A DNA stretch of 64,000 nucleotides. It comes from Liolophura sinensis. Its lineage: Eukaryota > Mollusca > Polyplacophora > Chitonida > Chitonidae. The stretch is from the NCBI RefSeq assembly GCF_032854445.1, contig NC_088295.1:95783805-95847804 (forward strand), given 5' to 3'. A program made the translations under genes and the position numbers. Below, in pieces: positions 35,590 through 52,039 of the stretch. The notes beneath the pieces are model-generated. The model made no database searches. It saw nothing but the letters and a program-made list of their open reading frames with translations, and had not been told where the DNA came from. Position 1 is the stretch's first letter. The number at the start of each line of letters is the position of its first letter.

Positions 35590-37450
35590 AAAGAAATGAG
35601 TGTTGTACTCAGTAAAAGAACTGAGTGTCCAGTGTTTGGTAATTCATTACCACGTGACTTAATCTGGTTGTACTGAGTGACAGAACTGAGTGTCCTCTGT
35701 TTGGTACTTCATCAGCACGTGACATAATCTGGTTGTACTGAGTGACAGAACTGAGTTTCCTATGTTTAGTAATTCATTACCACGTGACGTAACCTGGTTG
35801 TAGTGAGTGACAGAACTGAGTGTCCTGTGTTCGGTACATCATTACCACGTGACATAAACTGGTTGTAATTAGCGACAGAATTGAGTGTCCTGTGTTTGAC
35901 ACTTCATTACCACGTGACATAAACTGGTTGTAGTGAGTGACAGAACTGAGTGTCCTGTGTTCGGTACATCATTACCACGTGACATAAACTGGTTGTAATT
36001 AGCGACAGAATTGAGTGTCCTGTGTTTGACACTTCATTACCACGTGACATACACTGGTTGTACTGAGTGACAGAACTGAGTGTCCTGTGTTCGTTACATC
36101 ATTACCACTTGACATAAACTGGTTGTAATTAGTGACAGAACTGAATGTCCAGTGTTTGGTATTTTATCACCACTTATCATAACCTGGATGTACTGAGTGA
36201 CAGAACTGAGTTTCCTGTGTTTGGTACTTCATTACCACGTGACATAAACTGGTTTTAATTACTGACAGAAATGAGTGTCCAGTGTTTGGTAATTCATTAC
36301 GACTTGACATAACCTGGTTGTGCTGAGTGACAAAACTGAGTGTCCTGTGTTTGACACTTCATTACCACGAGACATAACATGGTTCTACTTATTGCGAGAA
36401 ATAAGTGCCCTCGGTTTGGTACTTCATTACCACGTGACATAAACTGGTTGTAATTAGTGACAGAACTGAGTGTCCAGTGTTTGGTAATTCATCACCACTT
36501 GACATAACCTGGTTGTACTGAGTGACAAAACAGTGTCCTGTGTTTGGTAGTTCATTACCACTTGACATAAACTGGTTGTAATTACTGACAGAACTGAGTG
36601 CCCAGTGTTTGGTAGTTCATTACCACTTGACATAAACGGGTTGTAATTAGTGACAGAACTGAGTGTCCAGTGTTTGGTAATTCATTACCCCTTGACATAA
36701 CCTGGTTGTAGTGAGTGACAGAACTGAGTGTCCTGTGTTTGACACTACATTACCACGAGACATAACATGGTTCTACTTATTGCGAGAAATAAGTGTCCTT
36801 GGTTTGGTACTTCATTACTACGTGACATAAACTGGTTGTAACTAGTGACAGAACTGAGTGTCCAGTGTTTGGTAATTCATTACCACTTGACATAACCTGG
36901 TTGTACTGAGTGATAGAACTGAGTGTCCTGTGTTTGACACTTCATTACCACGTGACATAACCTGGTTGTACGGAGTGACAGAACTGAGTGTCCTGTGTTT
37001 GACACTACATTACCACGAGACATAACATGGTTCTACTTATTGAGAGAAATAAGTGTCCTCGGTTTGGTACTTCATTACCACGTGACATAAAGTGGTTGTA
37101 ATTAGTGACAGAACTGAGTGTCCAGTGTTTGGTAATTCATTACGACTTGACATAACCTGGTTGTACTGAGTGACAGAACTGAGTGTCCTGTCATTACCGT
37201 GTGACATAATCTGGTTGTACTGAGTGACAGAACTGAGTTTCCTGTGTTTGGTAGTTCATTACCACGTGACATAACCTGGTTGTACTGAGTGACAGAACTG
37301 AGTGTCCTGTGTTTGGTAGTTCATTACCACCTGACATAACCTGGTTGTACGGAGTGATAGAACTGAGGTTCCTGTTTTTGACACTTCATTACCACGTGAC
37401 ATAAACTGGTTGTACTGAGTGACAGAAGTGAGTGTTCGGTGTTTGGTAGT
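35590..37450. repeat. 67-bp minisatellite, about 28 copies, most with CACGTGACATAA (array T)
   Basis: Units contain 'ttcattaccacgtgacataa' and 'ctggttgtactgagtgacag'. Two- and three-unit blocks (gacataaactggttgtaatt; gagacataacatggttctac) recur in order. Most units keep an intact CACGTG E-box core. Confidence 0.95.
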
Positions 37451-38395
37451 TTATTACCACGGCATAGGTCACGTACAAATCCACGAATATTACTCAGGAG
37501 ATAAAACATGTCACGTATAGATCCACGTGTACCACTCAGGAGATAAGGCATAAATTACGTACAAGTCCACGATTACCATACAGGAGATAGAACATGTCAC
37601 GTATAGATCCACGTGTACCACTCAGGAGATAAGGTATAAGTCACGTACAAGTCCACGATTACCATACAGGAGATAGAACATGTCACGTATAGATCCACGT
37701 GTACCACTCAGGAGATAAGGCATGAGTCCCGTACAAGTCCACGATTACCATACAGGAGATAGAACATGTCACGTATAGATCCACGTGTACCACTCAGGAG
37801 ATAAGGCATAAATCACGTACAAGTCCACGATTACCATACATGAGACAGAACATGTCACGTATAGATCCACGTGTACCACTCAGGAGATAAGGCATAAGTC
37901 ACGTACAAGTCCACGATTACCATACAGGAGATAGAACATGTCACGTACAAATACACGTGTACCACTCAGGAGATAAGGCATGCGTCGCGTAAAAATTCAC
38001 GCTTAGTACTCAGTAAAAAAGGCATAAACCAAGTACAAATCCACGATTGCTACTCAGTGCGTAGTATTATACGAATATTTCACTTATACGACGGCGGCCA
38101 CCATTATGGTAAGAGGAAACCAGGCACATCCGCAAGTTGCTGGCAGACCTTCTCACATACGGCCGAAGAGGAAGCCAGTATGAGCTTGGCTTGAACTCGG
38201 TGCGACCACATTGGTAAGAGACTTCTGGGTCATTACAGTACGCTAGCGAGTTAACTAACTAACGGAGGCCCGGCCGTACAAATTAGCGATTACTACGCAG
38301 GAGATAAGACAAGTCAGGTATAAATCCACGAGTACCAGTGAGAAGGTAAGGCATAAATCACGCATTCGCGTGTACCACTCAGGAGATAAGCGTCT
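37450..38395. repeat. 86-bp dimeric minisatellite split by a SINE (array U)
   Basis: Alternating half-units 'gtcacgtacaagtccacgat' and 'gtcacgtatagatccacgtg', each followed by 'taccatacaggagataga' or 'accactcaggagataagg'. Diverged units resume after the SINE at 38276. Confidence 0.92.
38068..38276 (-). mobile_element. SINE inserted in array U
   Basis: Reverse orientation: 'atttcacttatacgacggcg', 'acggccgaagaggaagccag', then a degraded tRNA-like head ending 'taactaacggaggccc'. The poly-A-like tail is missing, suggesting age. Confidence 0.85.
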
Positions 38396-38429
38396 CACCT
38401 GATAAAAGCATATTGAGTATGTTATTGCT

Positions 38430-39610
38430 AAAAGCCAGAAAGTTTTGAATCTAATGAGGAGTATATCTGGGAAATCTTGTGGAGCTGATCGGCATCGTCT
38501 GTTGTTATATCGCTCTCTAACAAGGCTAGACTATTGTTGTGAGGGGTATGACTGCGGGTAATAGTCTGAAGCGGAAATAGGAGGCATACGGTCCTCTCCT
38601 CTGATAGCTGGCTAGGTTTTTATAATGAGTTGCCTTTGTATTTCTGGTATCTGCCTACGTGCCTACCCTCTAATGTTTATGTCAACCCTGTTATGATAGT
38701 TTATGTGGAGTTACCGGTAACTATGCCTTCAAATTCAGTCTGAGATCAGCAAGGGACCTCGGAATCTTTACATTCCATTAGTTTAAATATTCAGATTTCC
38801 TTTGTCCCTTTTATTTCCACAGATCGCCATAGCACATATAGGAAATCTGACAACCCCTTCATATCGTTCCTGTGTGTTAAAGACCATACTAAATCCAATG
38901 GTCTGAGTACCTACATATTTGTACGGATGCCTCAAAATGCCCAGATAGCATTTGTGTTAATGCGTCATTTTGCGTCCGTGAAACGAAATATAACACACGG
39001 TTTAAATTATCCAATTTCGTTTCTGTGTTTATTGCTGAACCTACTGCCATTTTCTGTCCCCTGCATTTTCTCCTTGAGTTAAAACCTATGCGAGCAGGTG
39101 TCTTTCCTGATTCCTTATCTTCGTCACATGTTTAATGACATCTACACCTAGTCTCCTCCACACGTGCATGAAATACGACACTGTGTACTGTGCTTAACTT
39201 TCAAACAGTTCAATGAACTTGCCGATACTTTAGCAAAACCGGCTCTTTTTGCCAGATATTTCACACATTGTTCTGTTGTCAATCCATCAAGCTTTAGACT
39301 ATATTAAGCCCAAATTCACTTATCTTTTCCAGCAGAACGGGACTTATTCCAACAATAAGCCTACAATCATGAAATATTGTCTGCACCTTAACCATCGTAA
39401 AGATGAAAAACTTGTTTTCCGTATTTTATTTGGGCATTTACCCACCAACTTAATATTTATATCATCCTGCCATCCATGATTCTGGTCTCTGTGAGGAGTA
39501 TCTTAAAGAAGGCTGCATTCCCCACCTGGTATTACATTGTGTCCGTCACACTGATGACCGGCCGTCTGTTACGTACGGATCTTATTCAGTCTGGGTATAC
39601 GTCGTTTTAG
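38430..39610 (+). pseudogene. Decayed non-LTR retrotransposon: RT end and RNase H remnants
   Basis: At 38430-38556 a frame reads KSQKVLNLMRSISGKSCGAD, then RLLLYRSLTRLDYCCEGYDCG, typical of the C-terminal part of a Jockey/CR1-like reverse transcriptase. Around 38890-39060, with one frameshift, KSNGLSTYIF and TDASKCPDSICVNASFCV, then FKLSNFVSVFIAEPTAI, match the start of an RNase H domain (Asp in TDxS, Glu in AE). Near 39380-39560, LNHRKDEKLVFRILFGHLPT and a Cys/His cluster (CH...GLCEEY...HLVLHC) resemble the usual end of such ORFs. It is full of stops and frameshifts, with the 5' part absent. Confidence 0.7.
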
Positions 39611-41450
39611 ACAATCACAACAAAGTGTTCCAAGCCGTGGCAAGCTTTCTTACTCGCTGTGAGGTTTTAACCACCCTCTCGTTTTCATTACACGATTTTA
39701 GGTTTGCATACTGACTAGCGTATCCCAGTTATTTTATTAAGGTGCTTGCTGTAAAAATTTACAATTCTCTTATGTAGGCTACATGGGATCTGTTCTGAGC
39801 TGCGTGACTTTGTATGATAGCTTATGCCTCTCTCAGTTCTCGCTATGCAAATGTCTAGTCCCATTGTACGCTTTAAGCTGCTCCTATACACTAACAAGCC
39901 CCATATACTAACCTCTGAATGCCTTTTAAACGCCCATCTCCTCTGCTCAGTCTGTCACTAATATCTGTAAGCATTGCATTATTATATTACAATCTAAAAT
40001 AAGCTGGCGTAATCGTCCACTTCGAACGGATAGGTCTACAGGCCATTACAAATTTAACCCTGCCCTCTCTGTTCTTAGACTGTTTTCATTCGTCACAAAG
40101 TCGTGTTACGACTTTACTGGTATTTTGAACTTTCGAACTGGGAAAAGTATGACGCCATTGTCTTTTTGCCCTTGGCTCCGCAAGAATGCCGCAAGGAGGA
40201 ACAAGTAAACTGTCAAATTTGCATCTATGATCTTGCCTTAAAAAGCACAGTCCCAGAAAATGTGCGAGATCAGTGGCGGTTAGGCGAGACTACACCTTGT
40301 TTAGTGCCGACGAGTGGAATTCAGCTATGGGCGTGTCAGAAAATCCTTGTGCTGCATCAGAAGTGAAGATTGTCATTGGTGAAGGGCATGTCATCTACAG
40401 CGACGCTGTACATAGACGGATTAAAACCCCACCTAAATTTAACGTTGACTTTGTGTGTAGAGCTTTAATGGGATAAATGCCAAATTAAAACACGGCAAGT
40501 TTTAATGGAACATTAACACTAGTTGACGCGAATACGTTGACGTTGGCTTTTGAAATTCGACGTCCATTTTAATGTGCCTCATACTAGGTTGTTTTTTTGT
40601 TTGTTTGTTTTTTTTGCACAAAAAGAACACAAGAACAACATAGGTACGGGTATGGTACAGGAAATTTACAACTAAAAGTGAGCACAGCGTCGGGCTGTCC
40701 CATCAGTGTCAAAATCAACCTAAAAAGGGCGTTCACTTTAAAGATGCCCGCAGTGGTCTGGGTAGCTTGACTGAGAGTAGACTGTCGCTACGATCATAGG
40801 AGTTATGTCCCCTGATGAGATCATACTTGTCACAAGGATATCTCGTCCAATACAATCTGACTGTGTTTATAGTTCTGGCTTGACACTCATTGCTCTTTGT
40901 TTTATAGCTGGGCTAAAAATTCCCATCTCTCAACAACAACAGCTTGCGCCCAAGAAATCGCTTATAACATCATGAAGGACTTGGTATGGTAAGGTGCGGA
41001 ATCGGCCCGAGTGCAAAAACCTCAGAAAGTGAAACTGACTATAGCTCTGAGTGACAGCTGCCCACACACTCGTAAGGCTGCTTCTTTTTCAGTTCTGATC
41101 TACTCTCTTTTTTCCTGTTATATGGCAAGCATGCGACTTATAAAGCTCAAAACATACACTGAAGCACTGTATAGGTCATAAAATCGAAAAATGGTAGACT
41201 GCTGCAGTCGCACTGAACTATCTTTTTTTTGGCATCAAGTACTTAGAGTGGGGAAAATCACCGCACCACAAGTGTAGCTTTCTGAAACAATACTGAGCAC
41301 CCAGTTATGCACCAATGAATTAAACACGCATATAAGAAATGTTCAGCTTCCTACTTCCGCTACGCATAGCATGTTAATCTTAACGATGGCTGGAAACCTC
41401 ATGCATAGATGTCACATGTTACGTAATACCACGGCTTAACAATTATCCAT
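39611..41450. other. Unique interval, possibly degraded retroelement 3' part
   Basis: Non-repetitive. Overlapping plus frames at 40103-40366 (87 codons) and 40273-40476 (67 codons) have no recognised domain and no good splice context, and may be remnants of the element upstream. I see no other feature. Confidence 0.4.
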
Positions 41451-41454
41451 TCTA

Positions 41455-42228
41455 ATTCGTGATAACACTTATTTAATGAAAGACAGCCTATATCTTTACT
41501 CACACAAAAAGTATGTTGCCAAAGGAAAACAAAGGAACCGCAAATATTCGTTTCAAACGATTTCTCGAGGTGCAAGCTGTGACTTCGTTAGGTCACTGTG
41601 ACTTCGTTAGGTCACTGTTACTTCGTTAGGTCACAATGACTTACTTAGGTCACTGTACTGTGAAGGATGCCTGACAGACTATGGCCGAGATACGAACTTT
41701 AAATCTGTCAAAACATAACAAAGCTGATCACATTGTAAAGTTTATGTTTTACATGAACTTTATGTAACCAGACCGAAAGTTTGACAGCACGTAGAAATAC
41801 ACACATAAATGTTTCAGTAGAGACATTCTTCTGGTTAACGTTGATCTTCACACTGTAAATTAAAGACACGGTGTGTCGTTTTAACGAAAACGGAAGTGCA
41901 TTTTTGGCGGGTTATATTACTAAGCAACCATGTCTTTCATACTCATAAAACTTTTATGAGTGATTCGACCCACTGTATACTTATGATTTGGAAATTTACA
42001 GAACTGTACTGGGATTTTGAAATTTGTACTTTCTTATCGTATTGTCTGTCAGGCATCCTTCAAAGTACAGTGACCTAACGAAGTGAGTGACCTAACGAAG
42101 TCACAGCTTGCACCTCGAGAAATCGTTTGAATCGAATATTTGCGGATCCTTTGTTTTCCTTTGGCAACATACTTTTTGTGTGAGTAAAGATATAGGCTGT
42201 CTTTCATTAAATAAGTGTTATCATGAAT
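41455..42228. mobile_element. Foldback/MITE-like element with long terminal inverted repeats
   Basis: The left arm (41455-41679) and right arm (42045-42228) are near-perfect inverted copies: 'tgataacacttatttaatga', 'ctttactcacacaaaaagta' and 'tgcaagctgtgacttcgtta' recur reversed on the right. The left arm is longer because it holds four copies of the near-palindrome GTGACTTCGTTAGGTCAC, against about two on the right. The interior (about 365 bp) has no transposase. No convincing target-site duplication was seen. Confidence 0.85.
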
Positions 42229-42231
42229 AAG

Positions 42232-42450
42232 TGTCAGTCATGCCCCGTCAGTCAGTTTTCATATTAGACCAAGGCCCCGTCAGTCAGTTTTCCTATCAGA
42301 CCAAAGCCCCATCGGTCAGTTTTTCTATCAGACCAAAGCCCCGTCGGTCAGTTTTTCTATCAGACCAAAGCCCCGTCAGTCAGTTTTCTTATCAGACCGA
42401 AGACCTGTCAGTTATACCCCGTCAGTCAGTTTTACAGTCAGATCGAAGGA
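42232..42450. repeat. 31-bp minisatellite, about 7 copies (array V)
   Basis: Units 'cccgtcagtcagttttccta' plus 'tcagaccaaag', adjoining the right end of the foldback element. Confidence 0.92.
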
Positions 42451-42463
42451 AAGCGTGTTTTGA

Positions 42464-42690
42464 AACAGTCAAATCTCCCACTTGTACTTGTGCATGGCAG
42501 GGAACATCAAGTTACATCACCAGTTCAGACCTATGAAACAGTCAAATCTCCCACTTGTACTTGTGCATGGCAGTGAACATCAAGTTGCATCACCAGTTCA
42601 GACCTATGAAACAGTCAAATCTCCCACTTGTACTTGTGCATGGCAGGGAACATCAAGTTGCATCACCAGTTCAGACCTATGAAACAGTCA
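42464..42690. repeat. About 73-bp direct repeat, 3 copies (array W)
   Basis: Three almost identical copies of a block with 'cagtcaaatctcccacttgt', 'acttgtgcatggcagggaac' and 'catcaccagttcagaccta'. Confidence 0.93.
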
Positions 42691-42764
42691 TATTGTATAG
42701 GAGTCTGTTGCTGACGTGGACTGGCAAATGATCAATCGTGCTAACTTCATCTCTACACGTTAAG

Positions 42765-43130
42765 ACAATTAAGTTTGTGGCCGAACGGTTAAGACAAGAT
42801 TGTGGCCGCCCGGTTAAGACAAGTTTGTGACCGCATAGTTAAGACAAGTTTGTGACCGCTTGAGTGAGAAGATTTTGTTTATTTCAGTATGACTGGAATG
42901 AAACAAACCAATTTCATATTACTTCAGGCCTTAATGTGTTGTCCACAGAGAACACTACAGAACTCACAGTACCTAAGACAAACAGCGCAAAGTAGAACTC
43001 CCAGTACCTCAGGCAAATACCGCAATGCAAAACTCACAGTAACCTAATACAGATACCGTAAGCAAGACTCACAGTTCCTAATACAAATATCGCAATGTAG
43101 ACCTCACAGTACGTAATACAGATATCGACT
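42765..43130. repeat. Two small arrays: 23-bp (4 copies) and about 38-bp (5 copies)
   Basis: 42765-42870 repeats 'gttaagacaagtttgtgacc'. After about 80 bp of unique sequence, 42955-43130 repeats 'aactcacagtacctaagaca' with 'aataccgcaatg'. Both lie downstream of the minus-strand peptide gene's stop. Confidence 0.8.
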
Positions 43131-43159
43131 ATAACAACTGAATAACACGTATAATGCCA

Positions 43160-43165
43160 TTTAAT
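43160..43165 (-). terminator. Possible polyadenylation signal of the secreted peptide gene
   Basis: ATTAAA on the minus strand, about 110 nt past the stop codon at 43274, a normal distance for a short 3' UTR. Confidence 0.4.
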
Positions 43166-43273
43166 ATTAGTTATAACAGAGCCCGTACGGTACATATTTA
43201 CTTCCAAACCCACAGCATCTGGAATGCACTTTAGATTACACTAGTGTTTGGGTAGATGACAAACTGGTTCTTT

Positions 43274-47698
<4,425 letters not shown>

Positions 47699-47699
47699 G

Positions 47700-48210
47700 G
47701 TGAGCGATCACTGACTTCGTCCGAGTGAGGAGGAACGCCCTTTCATAGAGGATTTTATGTTTTATCATAATATATAATTAACAACTGACTCCGTGAAATG
47801 TCAGGGAAATGATTACCACGAGTTCGGCTGATTACGACAGAATCTGTGAGACTTGGTAATGGTCAAACCCATCTATAATTGTGCTCTTCCACTTTTTTGC
47901 AGAATCTCATGCATATTTTCCCGAAAACAACAATCTGTGGTTATCTAAGTACACTTTGAGTTGAATGTCACTCATAAATTGTACTTTATGCAAGGTAAGC
48001 ACGTGCTGCTGGAAGTTTTACCAGAGAAGGGGTAATTAAGACTTATGTCATACTGTCAGGACAAATAATACACATAACCTGACATCTTGTGTACACCTTA
48101 CTACACAATGCATATATTAGATATTCAGAATTATAAACCACAGCTGTACACAAGATAACAAGAAATCCACATTTTCGTCTATGAGTTATGGTGTGAGTCA
48201 CACGATTTGC
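47700..48210. other. Upstream region of the secreted peptide gene
   Basis: Unique sequence 5' of the minus-strand gene starting at 47698. It presumably contains the promoter; no convincing core elements beyond an AT-rich box were seen. Confidence 0.4.
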
Positions 48211-48219
48211 CTGTCTACA

Positions 48220-48570
48220 TACACATGATTGGTCCTAAATACACATAATGGAGTCTTTATACACACGATTGGTTCTAAATACAGATGATGGGTTCTACAG
48301 GTACGCGATTGGCGCTAAAGACACATGGTGGGTTCAACATACACATAATTGGGTCTAAATACACACACGATCAGTTCGGCACGAACATTATTGGTCCAAA
48401 TTACGCATAAAGGCACATGAAGGTGTACGTTACTACCATGAAAGCACATGAAGGTATATGAAGGTGTACATCACTACCATGAAGGTGCATAAAAGTGTTC
48501 ATCACTATCATAAAGGTGTACCTCACTACCATGAAGGCACATCATAATGATGTAGACCTTTATGTCTAAC
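48220..48570. repeat. Two short diverged arrays
   Basis: 48220-48395 repeats units of about 27 bp with 'acacatgattggtcctaaat'. 48410-48560 repeats 'catgaaggtgtacatcacta' loosely. Confidence 0.75.
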
Positions 48571-48589
48571 GTCCCAATGTTTCAGGATA

Positions 48590-51500
48590 TATATGCACGG
48601 ATACCTCACGCTATGGTGGTGTCAGAATATATACGCACGTATGTCACCCGTTAAGGTGAGTCAAAATATATATTCAATTATGCCTCACGCTCTGGTGTGT
48701 ACGAATATATATGGACGTATGTCTCCCCTAAAGGTGAGTCAAAATACATATTCACGCATGTCTCACGCTAAGGTGAGTCAAAATAAATATACACGTGTAG
48801 CTCACGTTATTAAGGTGAGTCAGAAGATATATGCACGTATGCCTCACGCTCTGGTGTGTCAGGATATATATGCACCTGTGCCTCATGCTCTGGTGTGTCA
48901 GGATATTATATGCACCTATGTCTCACGCTCTGGTGTGTGAGAATATATATGCACGTAGGCCTCACGCTCTGGTGAATCAGATTATACACGCACGTGTGTC
49001 TCAGATTAGATATGCACGTATGCCTCGCGCTGGTGTGTCAGAAAATGCACGTATGCCTCACGCTCTGGTGTGTCATAATGTATTTGCACCTATGCCTCAC
49101 GCTCTATAGGATATATATGCACGTTTATACATACTGGTGAGTCAATATATATATATATATATACTTTATGTCTCACGCTCTGGTGTGTCAGAATATATAT
49201 CCACGTATGCTTCACGCTCTGGTGTGTCAAGATATACATGCATGTATGTCTCACACTCTAGTGTGTCAGAATACACATGTACGTATATCTCAAGGTGTGT
49301 CGGAATATATATGCACGTATGCCTCATTCTAAGGAGTTTCACAATATATCTATACATATGCATCACGATCTGGTGTGTCACGATATATATTCACGTCTGT
49401 CTTACGCTCTGGTGAATCAGGATATTCACCAGAAGCACATGTGCCTCACCCTCTGGTGTGTCAGTATATATATTCTTGTGTGTCTCACGGTAAGGTGAGT
49501 CAGAATACATATGTACCTATGCCTCACGATCTGGTGTGTCACGATATATATGCACCTGTGCCTCACTCTAGGGTGAGTCAGAATATATATGCACGTATGT
49601 CTCCCCCTAAGGTAAGTAAACTATATATTCACCTATGCCTCACGATCTGGTGTGTCACGATATATATGCACGAGTGCCTCTCGCTAGGGTGAGTCAGAAT
49701 ATATATGCACGTATGTCTTCCCCTATGGTAAGTAAAATATATATTCACGTATGCCTCATGCTCTGGTGTGTCACTATATATATGCACGTGTGTCTCACGC
49801 TGCGGTGAGTGAGAATATATATGCACGTGTGCCTCACGCTCTAGTGTGTCGGAATATACTTGCACATGTGCTTCGCGCTTCGGTGTGTCAGGATACACAT
49901 GAACGTATGTCTCACGCTCTGGTGCGTCAGGATATACATGCACGTTTGTCTCACGTTCTGGTGTGTCAAGATATATATTCACGTGTGTCACACGGTAAGG
50001 TGAGTCAGAATATATATGTACCTATCCCTCCCGATCTGGTGTGTCACGATATATACGCAAGTATGTTCACGCTCTGGTGTGTCATGATATATACTCACCT
50101 GTGTTTCACGCTAAGGTGACTCAGAATATATATGCACGTATGCCTTACGCTCTGGTGTGTCAGAATGTACGTGCACGTATGTTCACGCCCTAATGTGTCA
50201 GGATGTATATGCACGTGTGCTTCACCTTTTGGTGTGTCAGGATATACATGTACGTATGCCTCAGGCTCAGGTGCGTCCGGTCATACATTCACGTATGCCT
50301 CATCCTCAGGTGTGTCAGGATATATATATACACGTATGTCTCACACTCTAGTGTGTCAGGATGTACATGCACGTATGTCTCACGTATCCACGTATGCCTG
50401 ACGCTCTGGTGTGTCCGTTTATACATTTACGTATGCCTCATTCTTAGGTTGTCAAAACATATATATACGATCTGGTGTGTTAGGACATACATGCACGTAT
50501 GTCTCACGCTTTGGTGTGTCAGGATAGACCTGCACGTATGTCTCCCGCTAAGGTGAGTCAAAATATATATTTACGTATGCCTCACGATCAGGTGTGTCAC
50601 GATATATATGCACGTATGCCTCCCGCTAAGGTGAGTGAGAATATATATTCACGTATGCCTCACGGTCTGGTGTCTCAGGATATACATGTCCGGACACACG
50701 TGCAGGTCTGTCTCACGCTCTGGTGTGTCAGGATATACGTGCACGTATGTCTCACGCTCTAGTGAGTCAGAATATATACGCACGTGCGCCTCTTGCTCTG
50801 GTGTGTCAGGATATATATGCACTTATGCTTTACGCTCTGTTGTGTCAGGATATATATGCACGTATGTCTCATGCTCTGTTGTGTCAGGATATACGTGCAC
50901 GTATGTCTCACGCTCTAGTGAGTCAGAATATATATGCACGTATGCCTCACGCTCTGGTGTGTCAGAATATATATGCACGTATATCTCACGCTCCGGTTAA
51001 TCAGGATATACATGCACGTATCCCTCACGCTCTGTTGTGTCAGGATATATATTTACTTATGTCCCACGTTAAGTTGAGCATAATACATATGGACTTATGC
51101 CTGACGATTTGGTGTCTCAGAATACATGCGTATATGTCTTGCACCAAGGTGGGTCAGAATATATATGCACGTGCGTCTCATTTTCTGGTATGCAAGAATA
51201 TATATACACGTGTGGCTCCCGTTATTAAGGTGAATCGGAATATATATGCACCTATGCCTAAGGCTCTAGTGTGTCAGGATATATATGCACGTATGCTTTA
51301 CGCTCTGTTGTGTCAGGATATATATGCACGTATGTCTCGTGCTCTGGTGTGTCAGGATATATGTGCACGTATGCCTCATGCTCTGGAGCACGTATATATA
51401 TACTAGTGAGTTTATATGCACCTATGTCTCACGCTCTGGTGTGTGAGAATATATATGCACGTAGGCCTCACGCTCTGTTGAATCAGAATATACATGCACG

Positions 51501-51925
51501 TGTGTCTCACGCTCTGGTGTATCAGATTAGATATGCACGTATGCCTCGCGCTGGTGTGTCAGAAGATGCACGTATGCCTCATGCTCTGGTGTGTCAAAAT
51601 ATATTTGCACGTATGTCTCATGCACTGGTGTGTCAGGATATATATACACATTTATATATACTGGTGAGTCAGAATATATATATACCTATGTCTTACGCTC
51701 TGGTATATGAGAATATATATGCACGTAGGCCTCACGCTCTGGTGTATCAGAAAATATATGCACATATGCCTCACTCTCTGGTGTGTCAAAATATATATGC
51801 ACGTATGTCTCACGCTGTGGTGTGTCAGGATATATATGCACGTATGTCTCACGCTGTGGTGTGTCAGGATATATATGCACGTATGTCTCACGCTGTGGTG
51901 TGTCAGGATATTTATGCACGTTTAT
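48590..51925. repeat. 39-bp minisatellite, about 85 copies (array CC)
   Basis: Units 'tatgtctcacgctctggtgt' plus 'gtcaggatatatatgcacg', the longest array in the window. Long blocks recur (48860-49030 vs 51400-51560, including a partial unit 'cctcgcgctggtgtgtcag'). Numerous frames up to 251 codons on both strands reflect the 13-codon unit. Confidence 0.96.
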
Positions 51926-51934
51926 ATATACATA

Positions 51935-51996
<62 letters not shown>
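51926..51996. repeat. TA-rich microsatellite
   Basis: Begins as TATATATACATATATATG then pure (TA)n to about 51992, ending in ACACACAC. It directly abuts array CC, whose units contain ATATATAT, and is likely an expansion of that motif. Confidence 0.97.
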
Positions 51997-51998
<2 letters not shown>

Positions 51999-52039
51999 CA
52001 CACACGTGTTTTTATTATGTTACTGATGTCACATGAACT

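Noticed and set aside
40103..40476. 87- and 67-codon overlapping frames as a possible gene
   Set aside because: No recognised domain or convincing splice sites, and next to a decayed retroelement; left as unassigned sequence.
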